Shown one piece after another: positions 20,624 to 32,494 of a DNA stretch of 64,000 bases. Origin of the DNA: Vesta saturnalis (Eukaryota > Arthropoda > Insecta > Coleoptera > Lampyridae); NCBI GenBank assembly GCA_036346205.1, contig JARFJB010001819.1, forward strand, positions 248,001 through 312,000, in the 5' to 3' direction. Both the position numbers and the translations under genes were made by a program. The notes under the pieces are model-generated. The model was not told the origin of the DNA and made no database searches. It saw nothing but the letters and a program-made list of their open reading frames with translations. Position 1 is the stretch's first letter, and the number at the start of each line of letters is the position of its first letter.

Positions 20624-22702
20624 TACAGTGTGTCCAGTATAAAATGATTTACATGGGGATATTGGAAACCGTTGGAGATACAAAGTCGCTTAAATGCAAG
20701 ACAAGTTGCGTATTTGTCTGCCCAAAAATAATCTAGGTTTATTTTATTTCAATACCTTTACGTAGATACAAGGTGAAAAGCAAAAATGTGCATTTTCGAA
20801 AAACCACAATATTTTCTATATTATGGAAGCTAAGATCATCAAATTTTCAAGATATAGCTAAGAGCATACACATACGCATACTACATTACTACGCATACTA
20901 GTTTAGTTTAACTATTAAACAGAATCGTTATCGATTACTAGCAATAGTATTTTTATAGCCGAGATCAAATGAGGATAGTCATCTAGATTTTGTTTTTCAA
21001 AATATAGAGAGTGTCCAGTAAAAATTCTACTCCTACTATGTTGCGAACGGCCAAAGTCAACTTTTGTTTTTTTTTATAGACACCATATTGAATCTTTGCA
21101 CGTTTAAAATCCTGATTAGAAACGCTCTTTTTATTCATACAGCAAACGTTTTCTCGCACACACAACGTACATCGTCTCACAATTGCTTCACAGGATTACC
21201 TTATGATTTGTGGAGTGAGAGTATTAACAGCTTCCATATCAACTTGTGGTAATTCCTCTGCGGTATCGTAAGACCTACAGTATACTTGATTTTGAGGTGA
21301 AATTAAGAGGTGTTTTATCAGCGGATCTCGCAGGCTATCTTACTAGTTCCAGGTTGCCAATTCACTCGTTCGGAAATTCGTCATTCAAGAAGCGCGTGAT
21401 AATTTGTTCATTATGTGGTAGAGCGCCGTCTTGTTGAAAAAACATGTTTTGCAGGGTAGCTAGTGGAACTTCCATAATTTCTTCTGCTGCGTTAGTTTAT
21501 AAGAGGTTCAAATATTTCGCAGAATTTTTCATTGAAAAAATACGGCTCAATCACAACACCTAACCAGACGTTAAATCCCCACCAATCTTGATACCGAACT
21601 TCACGAACTAGCCGTCTATCTCCATCTGACCAAAGAACAGTACTTTTACGATTAAATACCCCACAGTTAGTAAATCGGCTCTCATCAAATCAAAGGACTT
21701 TTAAGGAAAAGTTTGGTATCTTGTTATTTTTTCGAATAAACCACTGGCAAAATGCCATTCTTCTAATGGCATCACCATTCTGGAGACTCTGGCAAAGCCG
21801 TTCACAATAGGGGTGATATTTATGACAATGTAAAACGCTAACCGTTAATTGAGCGACGCTTATTATTTGTTTAATCTGACGTAAAGACGTACGAGATGTC
21901 TCAATCACGCTTTGCTTAACGAAATTTTCTTTATTTCGTCTGAAGCTTTGTTCCTCTTTATCTTTGCAAAACTCCAATAAGCCACAAGATTGTCTTTCAG
22001 ACGCCCAAACATAACTTCCTGGTTGTCGTCGTTTTGTATATTTACACAAATACATTTCTTCAGCTCTCGCGTTATTTCTGCTACAGAGAATAAAACACTC
22101 GAACATACCATGTTTATCACTATTTGAGAATTTATTCATTTTATAAAACTAACAATGTATTAACTACATACACTGGATACTGACAATATATTCTACTTTG
22201 ACAGTTACATCATTAAAAAGGAGACAGCAAGCAAAGCCCACTATGAGCAAATTGAATAAAAATGTCAAAACCTACTACCATGAAATCTTAATTTTGTTAT
22301 CTTTCATTATTTATCTTGAACGAACATACACATGTTTTCATGGTTGAAGATCATTTCTAATGAGGATTTTAAAATGTAAAAATTCAATGTGTCGCCCATA
22401 AGAAAAATATAAGTTGACTTTGGCTGTTCGCAACGCAGTAGGCGTAGAATTCTTTTGATACCATTTTTGAAATCGCCGTAGTCTCTTGAAAATTTGATGA
22501 CCTTAGCTTCCATAGTAAAGAAAATGTTGTGATCTCCCCAAAATTCACATTTTAGCTTTCCACCCTGTATCTATGTAACGGTATAGATTTGAAATAAAAT
22601 AAACCTAGATTATTTTTGGATAGACTAATACACAACTTTTGTTTCATTTAACCGACTTTGTATATCCAACGGTTTCCAATATCCCCATGTACACTCTATA
22701 GT
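20624..22702 (-). mobile_element. DDE transposon with about 220-bp inverted ends (T2)
   Basis: 20645-20855 is the imperfect reverse complement of 22482-22692. Shared blocks include ACATGGGGATATTGGAAACC and CATCAAATTTTCAAGA. Left end starts TACAGTGTGTCC. A broken transposase lies between on the minus strand. The HTH-DDE family is the same as in T3 (30111-31943) and at 49950-50480. Confidence 0.75.
21260..22139 (-). pseudogene. T2 transposase (helix-turn-helix plus DDE), broken
   Basis: Minus strand from 22139: MNKFSNSDKHGMFECFILCS, then an N-terminal helix-turn-helix reading YTKRRQPGSYV after one shift. RTSLRQIKQIISVAQLTV and KYHPYCERLCQSLQNGDAIR follow, then RRMAFCQWFIRKNNKIPNF. Below 21690 the pieces FDESRFTNCGVFN (first catalytic Asp), WWGFNVWLGVV and FFQQDGALPHN (second catalytic Asp) are read. 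PARSADKTPLNF replaces the usual PARSPDLTPLDF (third block) near 21320. This family (insect mariner-like with FQQDGAPAH and SPDLTPLDFFLWG boxes) is common in insects. Several frameshifts and stops make it inactive. Confidence 0.75.
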
Positions 22703-23742
22703 ACAGTGCGAAACAAACGCAAAATGCTAACGATTTAATGTGGAGCACCAAAATGGATTCAATTCAAACACTATTTAAATTCGTATGTATCATTTGTGAA
22801 CTGTAATGTGACATTTAGTATGCCTTCGTTAAATGATTTGTACCTAGAAATGCAGGCCCACACTACATTTGTACATCTCTTATATGTAAAGCTATATGTT
22901 CAAAATTAGAAAATTGAGGAACATGTAGTAGTAATACCAGTAGAAAAACGTGGAAGCAATAATGTATCTCTTTTTTTAGTAAGTGAACAATCGCATTTAA
23001 ATATACTTCACCAGGCAGAGTGCTTAGATTCATCAATCAGTCAAAAAAGAGAAATTCAATCCAGCTCGTGGGACCAAAAGATTGCGTAAAATCATTTTTG
23101 GTTTTTGGGAACGGCAAAATATTATGAAAACTAATCGCTGAAGTTTAACAAAAATAAATTAGAAACATTGCCCGATTTAAAAAGAAAACAATGAGTTTTT
23201 TAGACTATAATCGTGGAGCATATAAAGAGCGAACAAATAATTTTGATCCATTTGAAATGTAGATGTGTAGATGGCGCTTAGCTTATACAAAGTGAGAACC
23301 CTCTAGTGTTGTATATTTGTGCTTAGTAGCTCAGGTTTAATGAAAAACTATATGATAGAGTTTATGAAAATGTTAAAATACATTTTAGGATATACGGGCG
23401 TCCATAAAAGGTAAGCACATTTACCTTTTGCGCGGTAGGCATGGGATCGAACCTGGCCAAAGTAATAAGCGGAGAAAAACTGTAGTACGCCTTTTTTTCA
23501 CGTAGCAAGAAATACAGTAGGTCCCGTATTGCCAAAAATCCCTTGCTGAGGAAACCCTAGTTAATGCAAAATTATAAAAAAGAAAGAACGATTTTTTCGT
23601 ACAAAACACTATATGTGAGCCGAGTTTTGGTATTAACATTTCATTTTAATAAAAATAACCAAATTGGATGGTATTTCAGATTTTACGGGTAATATATAGA
23701 AATCATAGATTTCACGTGTTCTGTTGATTTGATATAAGAACT
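22703..23742. other. No gene recognised
   Basis: AT-rich sequence with no supported gene. A minus frame at 23421-23639 overlaps GC-richer sequence at 23400-23460 but has no known motif. Confidence 0.5.
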
Positions 23743-24477
23743 ACAGAGTGTTTGATGTAACCGATCAATTTACGACATCTTTTCCTCATATATTATTCTC
23801 ACAACCTTTCAAATTTTATGAGGTATGTTGTATATGTATCTAATAGTTTTCGAATTGTGTAGATCGCGATAAAGCTTTTTTTGTTGTTAGACAATTTGCA
23901 TAAACCCGATCATTTGTATAACCTCATAAGAAATAATATAACGCGATTATACAGCAAGACTTCGGTAACGATTTAATGAAATCAAGCCCTCGAATCCACT
24001 ATTATGGATTACGCAAGAACCTCTTCATGTAAATGTGCAGGAACACCGTCCTGTTGTAGCGATATATTTTTTCATTATATTGACACCTTCAAGCAAATTT
24101 TGTAGTTTTCTGCTCGTTTTTCTCTTAAAAAGGTCAAAAACTCTTAGATATATATTGTATAGGAGTAGCATCTAAAAAAATGACTTTAATATCCAATATT
24201 TTAAAAATGGGTTAGATACATAAAATAGCAGTTCCTAGATAAAATATTGTGTAGAACACTTTTCTCAATGTTTGTCTTTTGCTTGGTGAAATGTAAACTT
24301 TTTTCTGTCAAATAAGGACAGAATCTTCAACTGTAAGCCAATGAAATTGTGGATTTTCGTAATGAATGACAACCATGAATTTAAGGGTATAAGTTACATA
24401 ACCGAACACTCATTTATATGGTATTTCATAACAAAATATGTTCTTTTTAAGGCTCTGGTTTTTGGACGCACCCTGTA
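23743..24477 (-). mobile_element. Internally deleted mariner-type element
   Basis: Bounded by TA on both sides. Ends are CAGAGTGTTTGATG (left) and CAGGGTGCGTCC (right, reverse complement). Inside on the minus strand is QQDGVPAHLHEEVLA (about 24015-24080), the second catalytic block of the FQQDGAPAH family. The rest of the transposase is missing. Confidence 0.6.
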
Positions 24478-25337
24478 TAACTGAAAGTATATATGTGTTC
24501 TTTTTAGCTCGTTCAGGTTTTTCACACATCCAACCCACAAAACAAAAATTTGCTGCACTGTATTAAAATACTTATCTTTTCAGTATTTAGTCACGCATTT
24601 TTTTGATATCAATTACAGTTATCATCCCCAGTAAATGTTAATAGCTTTAAGAATTAATTGAGATGTCAAAATAAATTTATGAAACATGAAAACACATATC
24701 ACCAATGTAACAGTTTGATAAACGCATAAAGCCGACTATAGAAACAAATTTTATTTTAGTAAGGAATGGCTAGATCTTTAATAAATTAAGTATTACTAAA
24801 CTACCTTGAATAGGACAAATAAGAATACTGTCTAAAGGACGACGGCTAATAATGAAAAATGTCAAAATCAAAGAGCAAATTAAATAATATTTAATCAGAT
24901 TATGATGTAAGTGTAAATAAATTGATAAAAGCATTCATAAATAGAAACTTGACATACCAATTACATATCTTGTCGAATCTAACAAAGAAATAGTTTTCGA
25001 TTATGAATAATTGTAATTGTTATTGTACAATGAAAACACAATGTGTGCGTTTATTATAATTTTAATTAAATACGTTAAATTATTGTAGTACTGTGTTAAT
25101 TTAACATATTTTATTGCTAAAAAATTTACTTCACGGTCTAGAAAAAAAAATAGAAAAAAAAACTGAGAAATTCCCAAAGTTAGAATTAAGACGTACAATT
25201 ATGCCCTTTTTTAATTACAAATTGCTAAATCGATGTTTATGTACCTCAAACAGCTTCACCTTGTAAAGAAACATAATGAATGAATTGTCTTGACACTATT
25301 TCCATATTATCAAATTGAATTATGATTTAAATTACTT
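24478..25337. other. No gene recognised
   Basis: AT-rich sequence, no supported gene or repeat. Confidence 0.6.
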
Positions 25338-25482
25338 TACGCATGTTCAGCCACCGCAGACCTTTCTGGTTGACTCATTATACAAAATCTCATATGTTCT
25401 TTACATCTTGTATCAAAGCCACGTTTTATGGTTCCAATGTATACTTTTCCACATGAACAAGATGACTTATACACTCCGGAAG
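25338..25482 (-). pseudogene. PLE GIY-YIG endonuclease fragment
   Basis: Minus strand: SGVYKSSCSCGKVYIGTIKR, then GFDTRCKEHMRFC and QPERSAVAEHA. The GIY-YIG layout is complete: GVY (GIY), VYIG (YIG), the R of the KR.F.TR.KEH helix and the AEH motif. The frame is open for about 48 codons. No RT or terminal repeat is recognised beside it. A stretch at 25618-25655 (TGATAATCGTGAAAGTTT) also occurs at 47820, near PLE3, so it may be PLE noncoding sequence. Confidence 0.85.
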
Positions 25483-26789
25483 ATGACAATGGATTTGAAA
25501 CATTTTTAGGTCACCGAAAAATACTTTCATCTTTCTTGTGCTAATGCCATGATTGAAGTAAAATAAAAAATACACGATGTAATACCCAAAAGATAAGTAT
25601 TTAGATTATGTGTGATAATCGTGAAAGTTTACGTTTTGATACTGCACTATATCGTTGGTTCGCCCTATAAATGTATCCTAAACTTCATTTACTTTCAATA
25701 TAGGGTCAATTGAAGCATTTTCTTATGCGTGATATCCAGGCGCGTTGTTTAATATAATATTAGAACACGTGTTCTATTGCAGCGTGAAGTAGTTTAAATT
25801 CGCTCATCTTAAATGATATATAGATGTTTAAATTGAATGAAAAAAGTGGTTTGAGTGTCCCATTTACCTTCAAATTAGTGATAGGTTAACCTTATATGAT
25901 TTCTGAATTATAAAGGAAAGTTATTTTTAATCCTTTAGAAAGTATACGCTATATTTTAATTAGAAATAATGGAGACATCATGTAGTGTTACCTGGTCTTA
26001 AGTAATGCAATGCAACGTAAATTAGGTAAATGCCACCTGGCAACAATAATGCTTTTCATAAACGTTGATAATTATTTACCATTTAGTACCGACGATTAGT
26101 TAATTATATTGTTTGGCCAGAAATAGTACTCAGGATAAAATTGAAGGGTGAAGTTTACAACTGCATAAAAAATTGTTCACACTTTTTAGGCAAAGTTCTG
26201 GAATTTTTCGGACAGGAAAAAAAATTGAATTTCCGAAAATACTCCCATTACCGACCAATACTCTTTTTGTATTTTGAATTATTTAAATTTTTCTAGAAGT
26301 TATTGCCGTGTGAATATTAAAAACTATTTGTTTTAATTAACAATAATTTAATTATTAACTTAATTTATAACTTTTTGGCATTAAATTAATCGCTCAATGT
26401 GACCATCTTGTACCTCCTGACATAAACAAGCCCTTCCAATCATTCCACTTAGCACATTTCGAAATGCTTCCAGTGAAATATTTAGACACTCTAAAATTTC
26501 GATTTCAAATATCCTCATAGGAAAAAAATTAGTGTCAAATTAGGTGAACGAACTGGCCACTTGATTAGGCCTCTGCGACTTATCCATCTGTTTGGAAAAA
26601 CAACAAAAATTGTTAAAATAATATTAAAACTTTAAATAACGATAAAACAGTTAAAGTTAGCTATATGGAATGTAATGGATGTTTGATAGACAATTTACAA
26701 ACGAATTAAAAAATGTTACGGTTCTATTTAAAAATATGTTTGGAAATTTTAAAATTCGGCGCCTTTTATTTGGTACCCCCTGCGATACA
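25483..26789. other. No gene recognised
   Basis: AT-rich sequence. Apart from the PLE-like word at 25618-25655 nothing could be assigned. Confidence 0.5.
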
Positions 26790-27320
26790 TACATGGTGTT
26801 CCATTTAAAATAAAAAAGTTTGGTTGCGCCTGGGCTGAACGAAACACCCTGTACTCAAAAATATTTTTACGTGATACAAAACTTGACTATGAACAACTTT
26901 TATATAAACAATTTTTATTTATTTTCAATGTCCGAGCTATTATCAACGAAATACAGAATTGCCATACAGGGTGCGGAATTAGTGCGTCGAAGTATGATAT
27001 ATCCGTTATTAAAGGAGATATCAAAAAAAGTTATTTACAAAAATTATAGGAAACTTCAAACTTAACATTATAAAATTATTCGTATTTACAGGGTGTTACA
27101 TATTACCAGGGTGAACCAAACATACTTTTTTTTAAATGGCACACCCTATATATTATTTCAAATTTACATTAAGCTCATCTTCCCCATACTTTCAATATAG
27201 GGTTTCATGACGTTATACAGGGTATTTCAAAAGTTATGGTCAATTATACACGAAAATTATTCTCATTTCAACGTCCTGTACACCCTAGATAGAACAGCCT
27301 AACAATAATTTTTTCCAGGC
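26790..27320. repeat. Cluster of mariner-type terminal motifs
   Basis: Repeated CAGGGTG or its complement: TGGTGTTCCATTTAAAATA at 26794, CACCCTGTACT at 26849, CAGGGTGCGG at 26966, CAGGGTGTTACA at 27091, CACCCTATATA at 27143 and CAGGGTATTTC at 27216. The GTGTTCCATTTAAAATA word also lies inside the foldback at 41398-42768. It looks like several nested or broken MITEs. Boundaries cannot be fixed by eye. Confidence 0.5.
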
Positions 27321-27652
27321 ATAACTTTTTGACATTGGTACAGAGTGCTACTGTGTTAAATGAATCTTTTGAGAATTAAAATGGTATTTATTATGACGCA
27401 GGCAACATTGAAGAAAAATATTTATCTGTTTTGCATTAAAATCATAATTTATATTAAAACATGTTTTATGACAAATTGGTACCATTTAGGTTGCGGCAAT
27501 GTACAACTGGCACGTACTGATACTTGAAGTTTCCCCTGCTTTATATTTACAATGCATATAGCACGTGGCTTATGCATGGTCAAATTTGGATCCCTTATGC
27601 GTTTACTAGTAAAAATGGGTAAGATTCTCTGCTGTATGGCACACAGTGTAGA

Positions 27653-28015
27653 TCACCGAGCTAGTTGGATCTGTGAAAACACAATCCACTTAGCATTCGG
27701 GAGGTAATGGGTTCGATCCCCGTTATCGTCTACCATGTATGAGTTTTTTATGGGGTTTTTCTCATACACATATAGCGGCATGATCACTGCGTATAAGCAT
27801 TTTTAAGCGGCCGCTGTGGTAGTATCTTCTCTCTCAGAACCTTCCGATCCTAACTTGACCGCACCCATCCTCAATCCCGTCATGCATATATACGTAATGT
27901 ATATATGTATGATGGAAAGCCATCATCGTGGATGAAGTAGCGTGAATAGTTCAAGCAGCCTGCTCTCCCCTTTCGAGATGGAATGCTGAAAACGCGTTGC
28001 TTTTCTTTTTTCCAA
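27653..28015 (+). mobile_element. tRNA-derived SINE, copy 3 (best preserved)
   Basis: Head CACCGAGCTAGTTGGATCTG and an exact box B, GGTTCGATCCCCG, make the tRNA origin clearest here. The body has ATCACTGCGTATA, CCTAACTTGACC and TAATGTATATATGTATG. It ends in a CTTTTCTTTTTT tract after GAATGCTGAAAACGCGTTG. Confidence 0.8.
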
Positions 28016-28427
28016 AATAGACCTATAAAAAAAGTATTAGTTAAGCACAATATAACTGATACTGAAGTAACCGAGCCCTGACAGTACGGTTAACGCGTTA
28101 GTAAATGTTAAGCATAAAGTAGGAAAAATGGAAGTGTTAGATAGAGTAAGATAGAAAAATCGATACTGTATAGTTACTGTGGAACACCAGTATGTGCATC
28201 ATACTTTTGTGTGTTTACGCGAAAGGGGGAAAATCCCTGACCGTACTTATGGATCTCTCCTCAAGGGTCAGTCGCACTTGCGGGCTGAGCTAGAGCCACT
28301 CCCACCTTGAGAATGACGAATGGGACCTGTCCCATAATAATGCAGAGTGGAACCTTAAGGCGGGTTGGATAGGCGTGGCACCTACCGCAGTCAGAACTGA
28401 TCTCGATGTTTCCGCTTTAGCAACAGT
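28016..28427 (-). other. LINE C flank, function unclear
   Basis: GC-richer than surroundings. On the minus strand it follows the gag fragment and contains TGACCCTTGAGGAGAGATCC. Likely more of the same retrotransposon. No RT motif visible. Confidence 0.4.
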
Positions 28428-29134
28428 ACCTACCGAAACTCTAGTGTTTGTTGATGCCGATCCTGGTTGAGGAAAGCGCCGCTTTCGTGGTAGGTCAAGC
28501 GAGCTTCAGGCAACCTCTGTAGTTTTGTGGTCCCATTCACAATTAATACACTTTGTTTGCTCACTACGAGGTTTAGTACATTGTTGTTGTGTTGATCGTC
28601 GATGCATTTGACACAGCGTGACGCGTACCTACAGTAGCGCTGTGCAGGATAGAAACTCTGGCACCCGTTACGCTGCCCGATCCCAATTTTGCGCTGCAAG
28701 TTCTCGACGGTGACTCGGAGGTAGGGAACTTACTTCACCTTCCTGAATTTCTGGGTGTTTTCTTTTGTCAGAAACTGGACCAGTACTAGGGGGATCGGAC
28801 GTCCTTGCTTCTCTATTCTGAAACAATAATATACGTTCCTCGCTGATGACCGTGACCTCATAAAGGTAATCCCTCGACACAATTCTTCTGACGGGGGCAC
28901 CATGGTCCACGAATCCATTGGCATCAGTATGTTGTCCGTGCGGCGTTGTTGAATAAACGATTGATATCCTTTTTGGCCTGTTCTATTGGGCGATGAACTC
29001 GTCGCGGTTGGTAGATCCGAGTCAGGAATCTTTTTTATTTCTTCTTCAATGTGGCGTCCACTGGGACGTCTCTCCTCGGTTAACGGAACGGCAAACTGAG
29101 CAGGCAGCGACGGTAACGCATCCTCTGGTGTCAA
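28428..29134 (-). pseudogene. LINE C ORF1 (gag-like, zinc-knuckle) remnant
   Basis: Minus strand. From 29134 an N-terminal Ser/Pro-rich region, then YCFRIEKQGRPIPLVLVQFL and TKENTQKFRKVK, typical of the middle domain of jockey/I-type ORF1 (PIPLVLV.L). After a frame change come CQSFYPAQRYCRYASRCVKC (the first two zinc knuckles, CX2C type), CIDDQH, and then degenerate sequence. The order basic/Pro-rich, PIPL domain, zinc knuckles fits ORF1 of jockey-clade LINEs, which binds the element's RNA. At least two frame changes. No ORF2 is adjacent. Confidence 0.7.
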
Positions 29135-30110
29135 TGACGAGGGCAGCGACGGGTACTCATCTCGGTAGAGATGTAACCTCGCAGATACTCCCGTTTACTG
29201 AGCGGGATCGTGATAACGATGTCTAGTTTATTTTTGCGTGTACGCTTTGAGTAAAACAACTTTACTCTTCGGACCCGACTCTTAGAGCAATCCGCAATCA
29301 TTCCTCGCTCTTTGAAAGATGTACATTGTAGGGTGTGATGCTGCAATAACAACATTGCCTCATTTAAGAATATAAAAATCTAAGATAGCGTGCATAAAAT
29401 ACGTACTTAATAATGCTAATAGCTTTCGTTAAAAAAATAATAAAAATCAGAATTTTAATTTTTTTTTAATTTGCATTGAATTCTAATTGAAGTAAATTCA
29501 TCACTCTAATTTACATGCATTAAAATAATTACAATTATCAACTTACACATTTTTTTTAGGTTTTTTCAGTAACTAAACGAAAATTTACTAAACCATTAAA
29601 ATTCATGAAGCAAATCGGTAACAATAATTTTGCAGTATGTTGGCATCACTGAACGAAATACTCAACCTTAGAAAACTTGCCGAATATAAACACGTCTCTC
29701 CACCCACACGACCATAAACAAGAATTTTTAATATAGTGGTTTAAAATGATACTCAGTACCATAAAATGATAACAATAAAATATAAAATATCTTGTCTTTG
29801 CAGGTCAGAGATGCCTATCGTAATTATGATACGGCTCTTCGAAAAATATTTTCCAGTTCCCCAGATGATCATGTAGTGTATAAGAATTTGCCGATAAAAT
29901 TATAAATTCCAACATTACAGTGATAAAAAAAATTATGCAAAAATCGACTCCTAATTATTATGTGAAGATGTATTTGATAAAAACTTAATTTTCTGTAACG
30001 GTACGCTTTGAAATTTTTAAGTGCATAACTAATGTATGATTTTATATATAAATCGATCATAACTATGCAATAATCTGTAAGTTCCGGAAAAACTTAACAC
30101 TTTATCATCT
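29135..30110. other. LINE C 5' flank, then AT-rich sequence without genes
   Basis: GC-rich to about 29330 (possibly LINE C 5'UTR), then AT-rich with no assignable feature. Confidence 0.45.
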
Positions 30111-30397
30111 ACAACGTGCCCAAGATGAGGATGAACAGCGTGGGGATCTTGAAAACGGTATGTGATACCAAGGCGGTTAGATTAGAGAAAAGTTATATAA
30201 TGTAGGGCACGTTCACATGTAGTTTGCAAAAGTTCATTATGGTTTGTCGTTTCCGATATTTAAAACGAAATGCGATTTTTCGATTTTTCTTTTTTCGTAA
30301 TTTCTTCATTTATTTTAAAAGATTTTTAAAAACCAAAGTTACTTCTTGATTGTCACTTTTTGAAATCTATTAGATGGCGTTTTCAAATTTTTCATTC

Positions 30398-30422
30398 GAC
30401 GTTTCGGGTAACCGTCATCAAC
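30398..30422 (-). ncRNA. Degenerate hammerhead-like core (T3 left arm)
   Basis: Minus strand: TTGATGA (C3 changed to U), extra C, a two- to three-pair helix II GG/CC, GAAA, CGTC. About 60 bases after the transposase stop, sense to it. Weak on its own. The mirrored copy at 31652-31676 is more decayed. Confidence 0.25.
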
Positions 30423-30475
30423 TTTCATTTGTTATAAACTCTAACCTTTAAACTGATTTAATTAAAGTTAAATAA

Positions 30476-31430
30476 TTACAGTAACTGTTCAAATAGGTTG
30501 CCTGTATTTTCTAGACACGGGTAAGCTCTGTTTACTGAAGAATTTAAAACACGGTCTAGCATTTCTGGCGAAAATATATTAACTGCTACCATAACCGATA
30601 CTAACTGCTCTTCATTTTCAAAACTCCCATCATACACTTGGTTTTTCAGGTAACCCCACAGAAAAAAATCCAATGGACTTAAATCGGGTGATCGGACTGG
30701 TCAAGCAACTACACTGTAAGTTCCAATCCATTTTCCTGTAAATCGCAATGACAGATAGTCCTGTACATTTCTTGAGTTATGAGCTGGGCCACCATCTTGT
30801 TGAAACCAACAGTTGTTAACTAAGGTAATTCATCCAAGGCATTTTTCCTTAGCAAGTTCAGATATCGTTCGGCATTTAAACTGTAGTGGTATATAAGAGG
30901 TCCTATTATTCTTCGTCTTGATTCTATTTTTTGTTTTGCCCAGTAATGTGTGTTACGTCGGTTGGAAATTCAATTGTTGATTATCATGCTTTCATCAGAC
31001 CAAATCACTTTAAAAGGAAAATTTAGATCTTCGTCGCATTTTCTAGTATACCATTCGCAAAAACCTGCTCGCCGCTCCTGATCAACTGGTCTAAAACCCT
31101 AACAAGCTCGAAATTTATATGGATGAAACTTATTCTTATTTAAAAATGAATTGTACTGTAGAATTAGATATACCAGTACGATGTTCAATTTGTCTTGTCG
31201 ATATTTCAAGGTTTTCAACAACGGCTTGTAAAACGGTATTAGCTTTTTCGTCATCAGATTGTTTTGACGGGTTAGAACAAGTTTTGTAAATGAACCAAAT
31301 TCTTTTAAATTAGATTCCAAACGTCTAAAAATGGATTCACCGGGTTGCCTTCGTTCAGGATATTCCAGCTCAGTAACTACACAATTTCTGTGGGACAAGA
31401 TGTAGCATGTCAACATATCGTAAAAAACCA
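30476..31430 (-). pseudogene. T3 transposase (helix-turn-helix plus DDE), broken
   Basis: Minus strand from about 31430: DMLTCYILSHRNCVVTELEY, PERRQPGESIFRRLESNLKE and the helix-turn-helix region. Then KNKFHPYKFRAC, CEWYTRKCDEDLNFPFKVIW, SDESMIINN (first catalytic Asp), HYWAKQKI, and NCWFQQDGGPAHNSRNVQDY with the second catalytic Asp at about 30805. VRSPDLSPLDFFLWGYLKNQ (third block) follows at about 30685. The C-terminus NLFEQLL and stop are at 30476. Several frame changes break it. The family is that of T2 and of 49950-50480. Confidence 0.8.
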
Positions 31431-31600
31431 AGTGTATCTTGGGAGTTTTGAAAATGAAGAGCAGTTGTTAGTATCGGTTATGGTCGCAGTTAATATATTT
31501 TCGCCAGAAATGCTAGACCGTGTTTTAAATTCTTCTGTAAACAGAGCTTACCTGTGTCTATAAAATAAAGGCAACCTATTTGAACAGTTATTGCAATTAT
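31421..31600 (+). pseudogene. Second, inverted copy of the T3 transposase 3' end
   Basis: Plus strand reads KNQVYLGSFENEEQLLVSVM, VNIFSPEMLDRVLNSSVNRA and GNLFEQLL, nearly identical to the minus-strand C-terminus at 30476-30660. It shows that the inverted arms run into coding sequence. Confidence 0.85.
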
Positions 31601-31943
31601 TTAACTTTAATTAAATAAGTTTTTAAGGTTAGAGTTTATAAAAAAATGAAAGTTGACCATGGTTACTCGAAACGTCGAATAAAAAATCTGAAAACGCCAT
31701 CTAACAGAATTCAAAAAGTGACAATGAAGAATTACTTTTGGTTTTTAAAAGTCTTTTAAAATAAATGAAGGAATTACGAAAAAAGAAAAACCCAAAAATC
31801 GTTTTTGGTTTTAAATCTCGGAAACGATAAAAAATAATGAACTTTTGAAAACTACATATGGACAGGCCCTAAATTATACAACTTTTCTCTGATTTAATCG
31901 CCTTCGTATCTCTTGATCCCAATGCTTATCTTGAGCACGTTGT

Positions 31944-32494
31944 ACCTATACATAAACCTGTATATACGTATAACTGTATATAGTATTATGTACCTGTAGT
32001 CTTCACGAATACGAAAAAAACGGCAAATATTTTTTCAAGTATTCAATTTAAATTTAAAAAAATCAGAAGTATGCTTAAAATGAATGTTTATATTTTAGGC
32101 GTCATTAATTAAAACTCAGTTTTTTTTAATAAATTCCTACCTATGTTGAATAATAATTAATCGTTTACAATTTTGGAATAATTTTAAACATTTCAACACA
32201 GCTGATAATTAACAAGGTGTTCCATAAATAACCCTAATAGGTACTCATATATATGTAAAGTCTTTATTGCGATCCCATTAACTAGGCATAATTTTGTATT
32301 TGTATAAAACGCTACGCTCGGCTAGTGTAGTATTCATAAAATTTTCTAAATAATGGCATAGTCAGCATAAACACTTCGGAGTTCAGTATACTTTACGTAA
32401 GCACATTTCCATACCAAAAGTCATAAGATGGATATGGTAAGTACGTATTTTTGCGAAACTGTCAAAGATTCATATGAACGGATACTTTAAAATT
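31944..32494. other. No gene recognised
   Basis: AT-rich sequence between T3 and LINE A copy 2. Confidence 0.6.

Larger units (their letters stand above)
30111..31943 (-). mobile_element. DDE transposon with about 520-bp inverted arms (T3)
   Basis: 30111-30652 and 31421-31943 are imperfect reverse complements, ending at ACAACGTGCCCAAGAT on the left and its near match ACAACGTGCTCAAGAT on the right. The arms include the transposase 3' end, so this end occurs twice in opposite directions. The transposase (minus strand) fills the space between. Lengths and arrangement suggest a tail-to-tail rearranged copy rather than a normal short-TIR element. Confidence 0.75.

Noticed and set aside
28000..28420. 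Ribosomal or snRNA-like GC-rich segment
   Set aside because: No recognisable rRNA or snRNA motif; position and strand fit LINE C flank.
31239..31275. TCATCAG as another hammerhead core
   Set aside because: No GAAA at the required distance and the helix II cannot form; it is inside transposase coding sequence.
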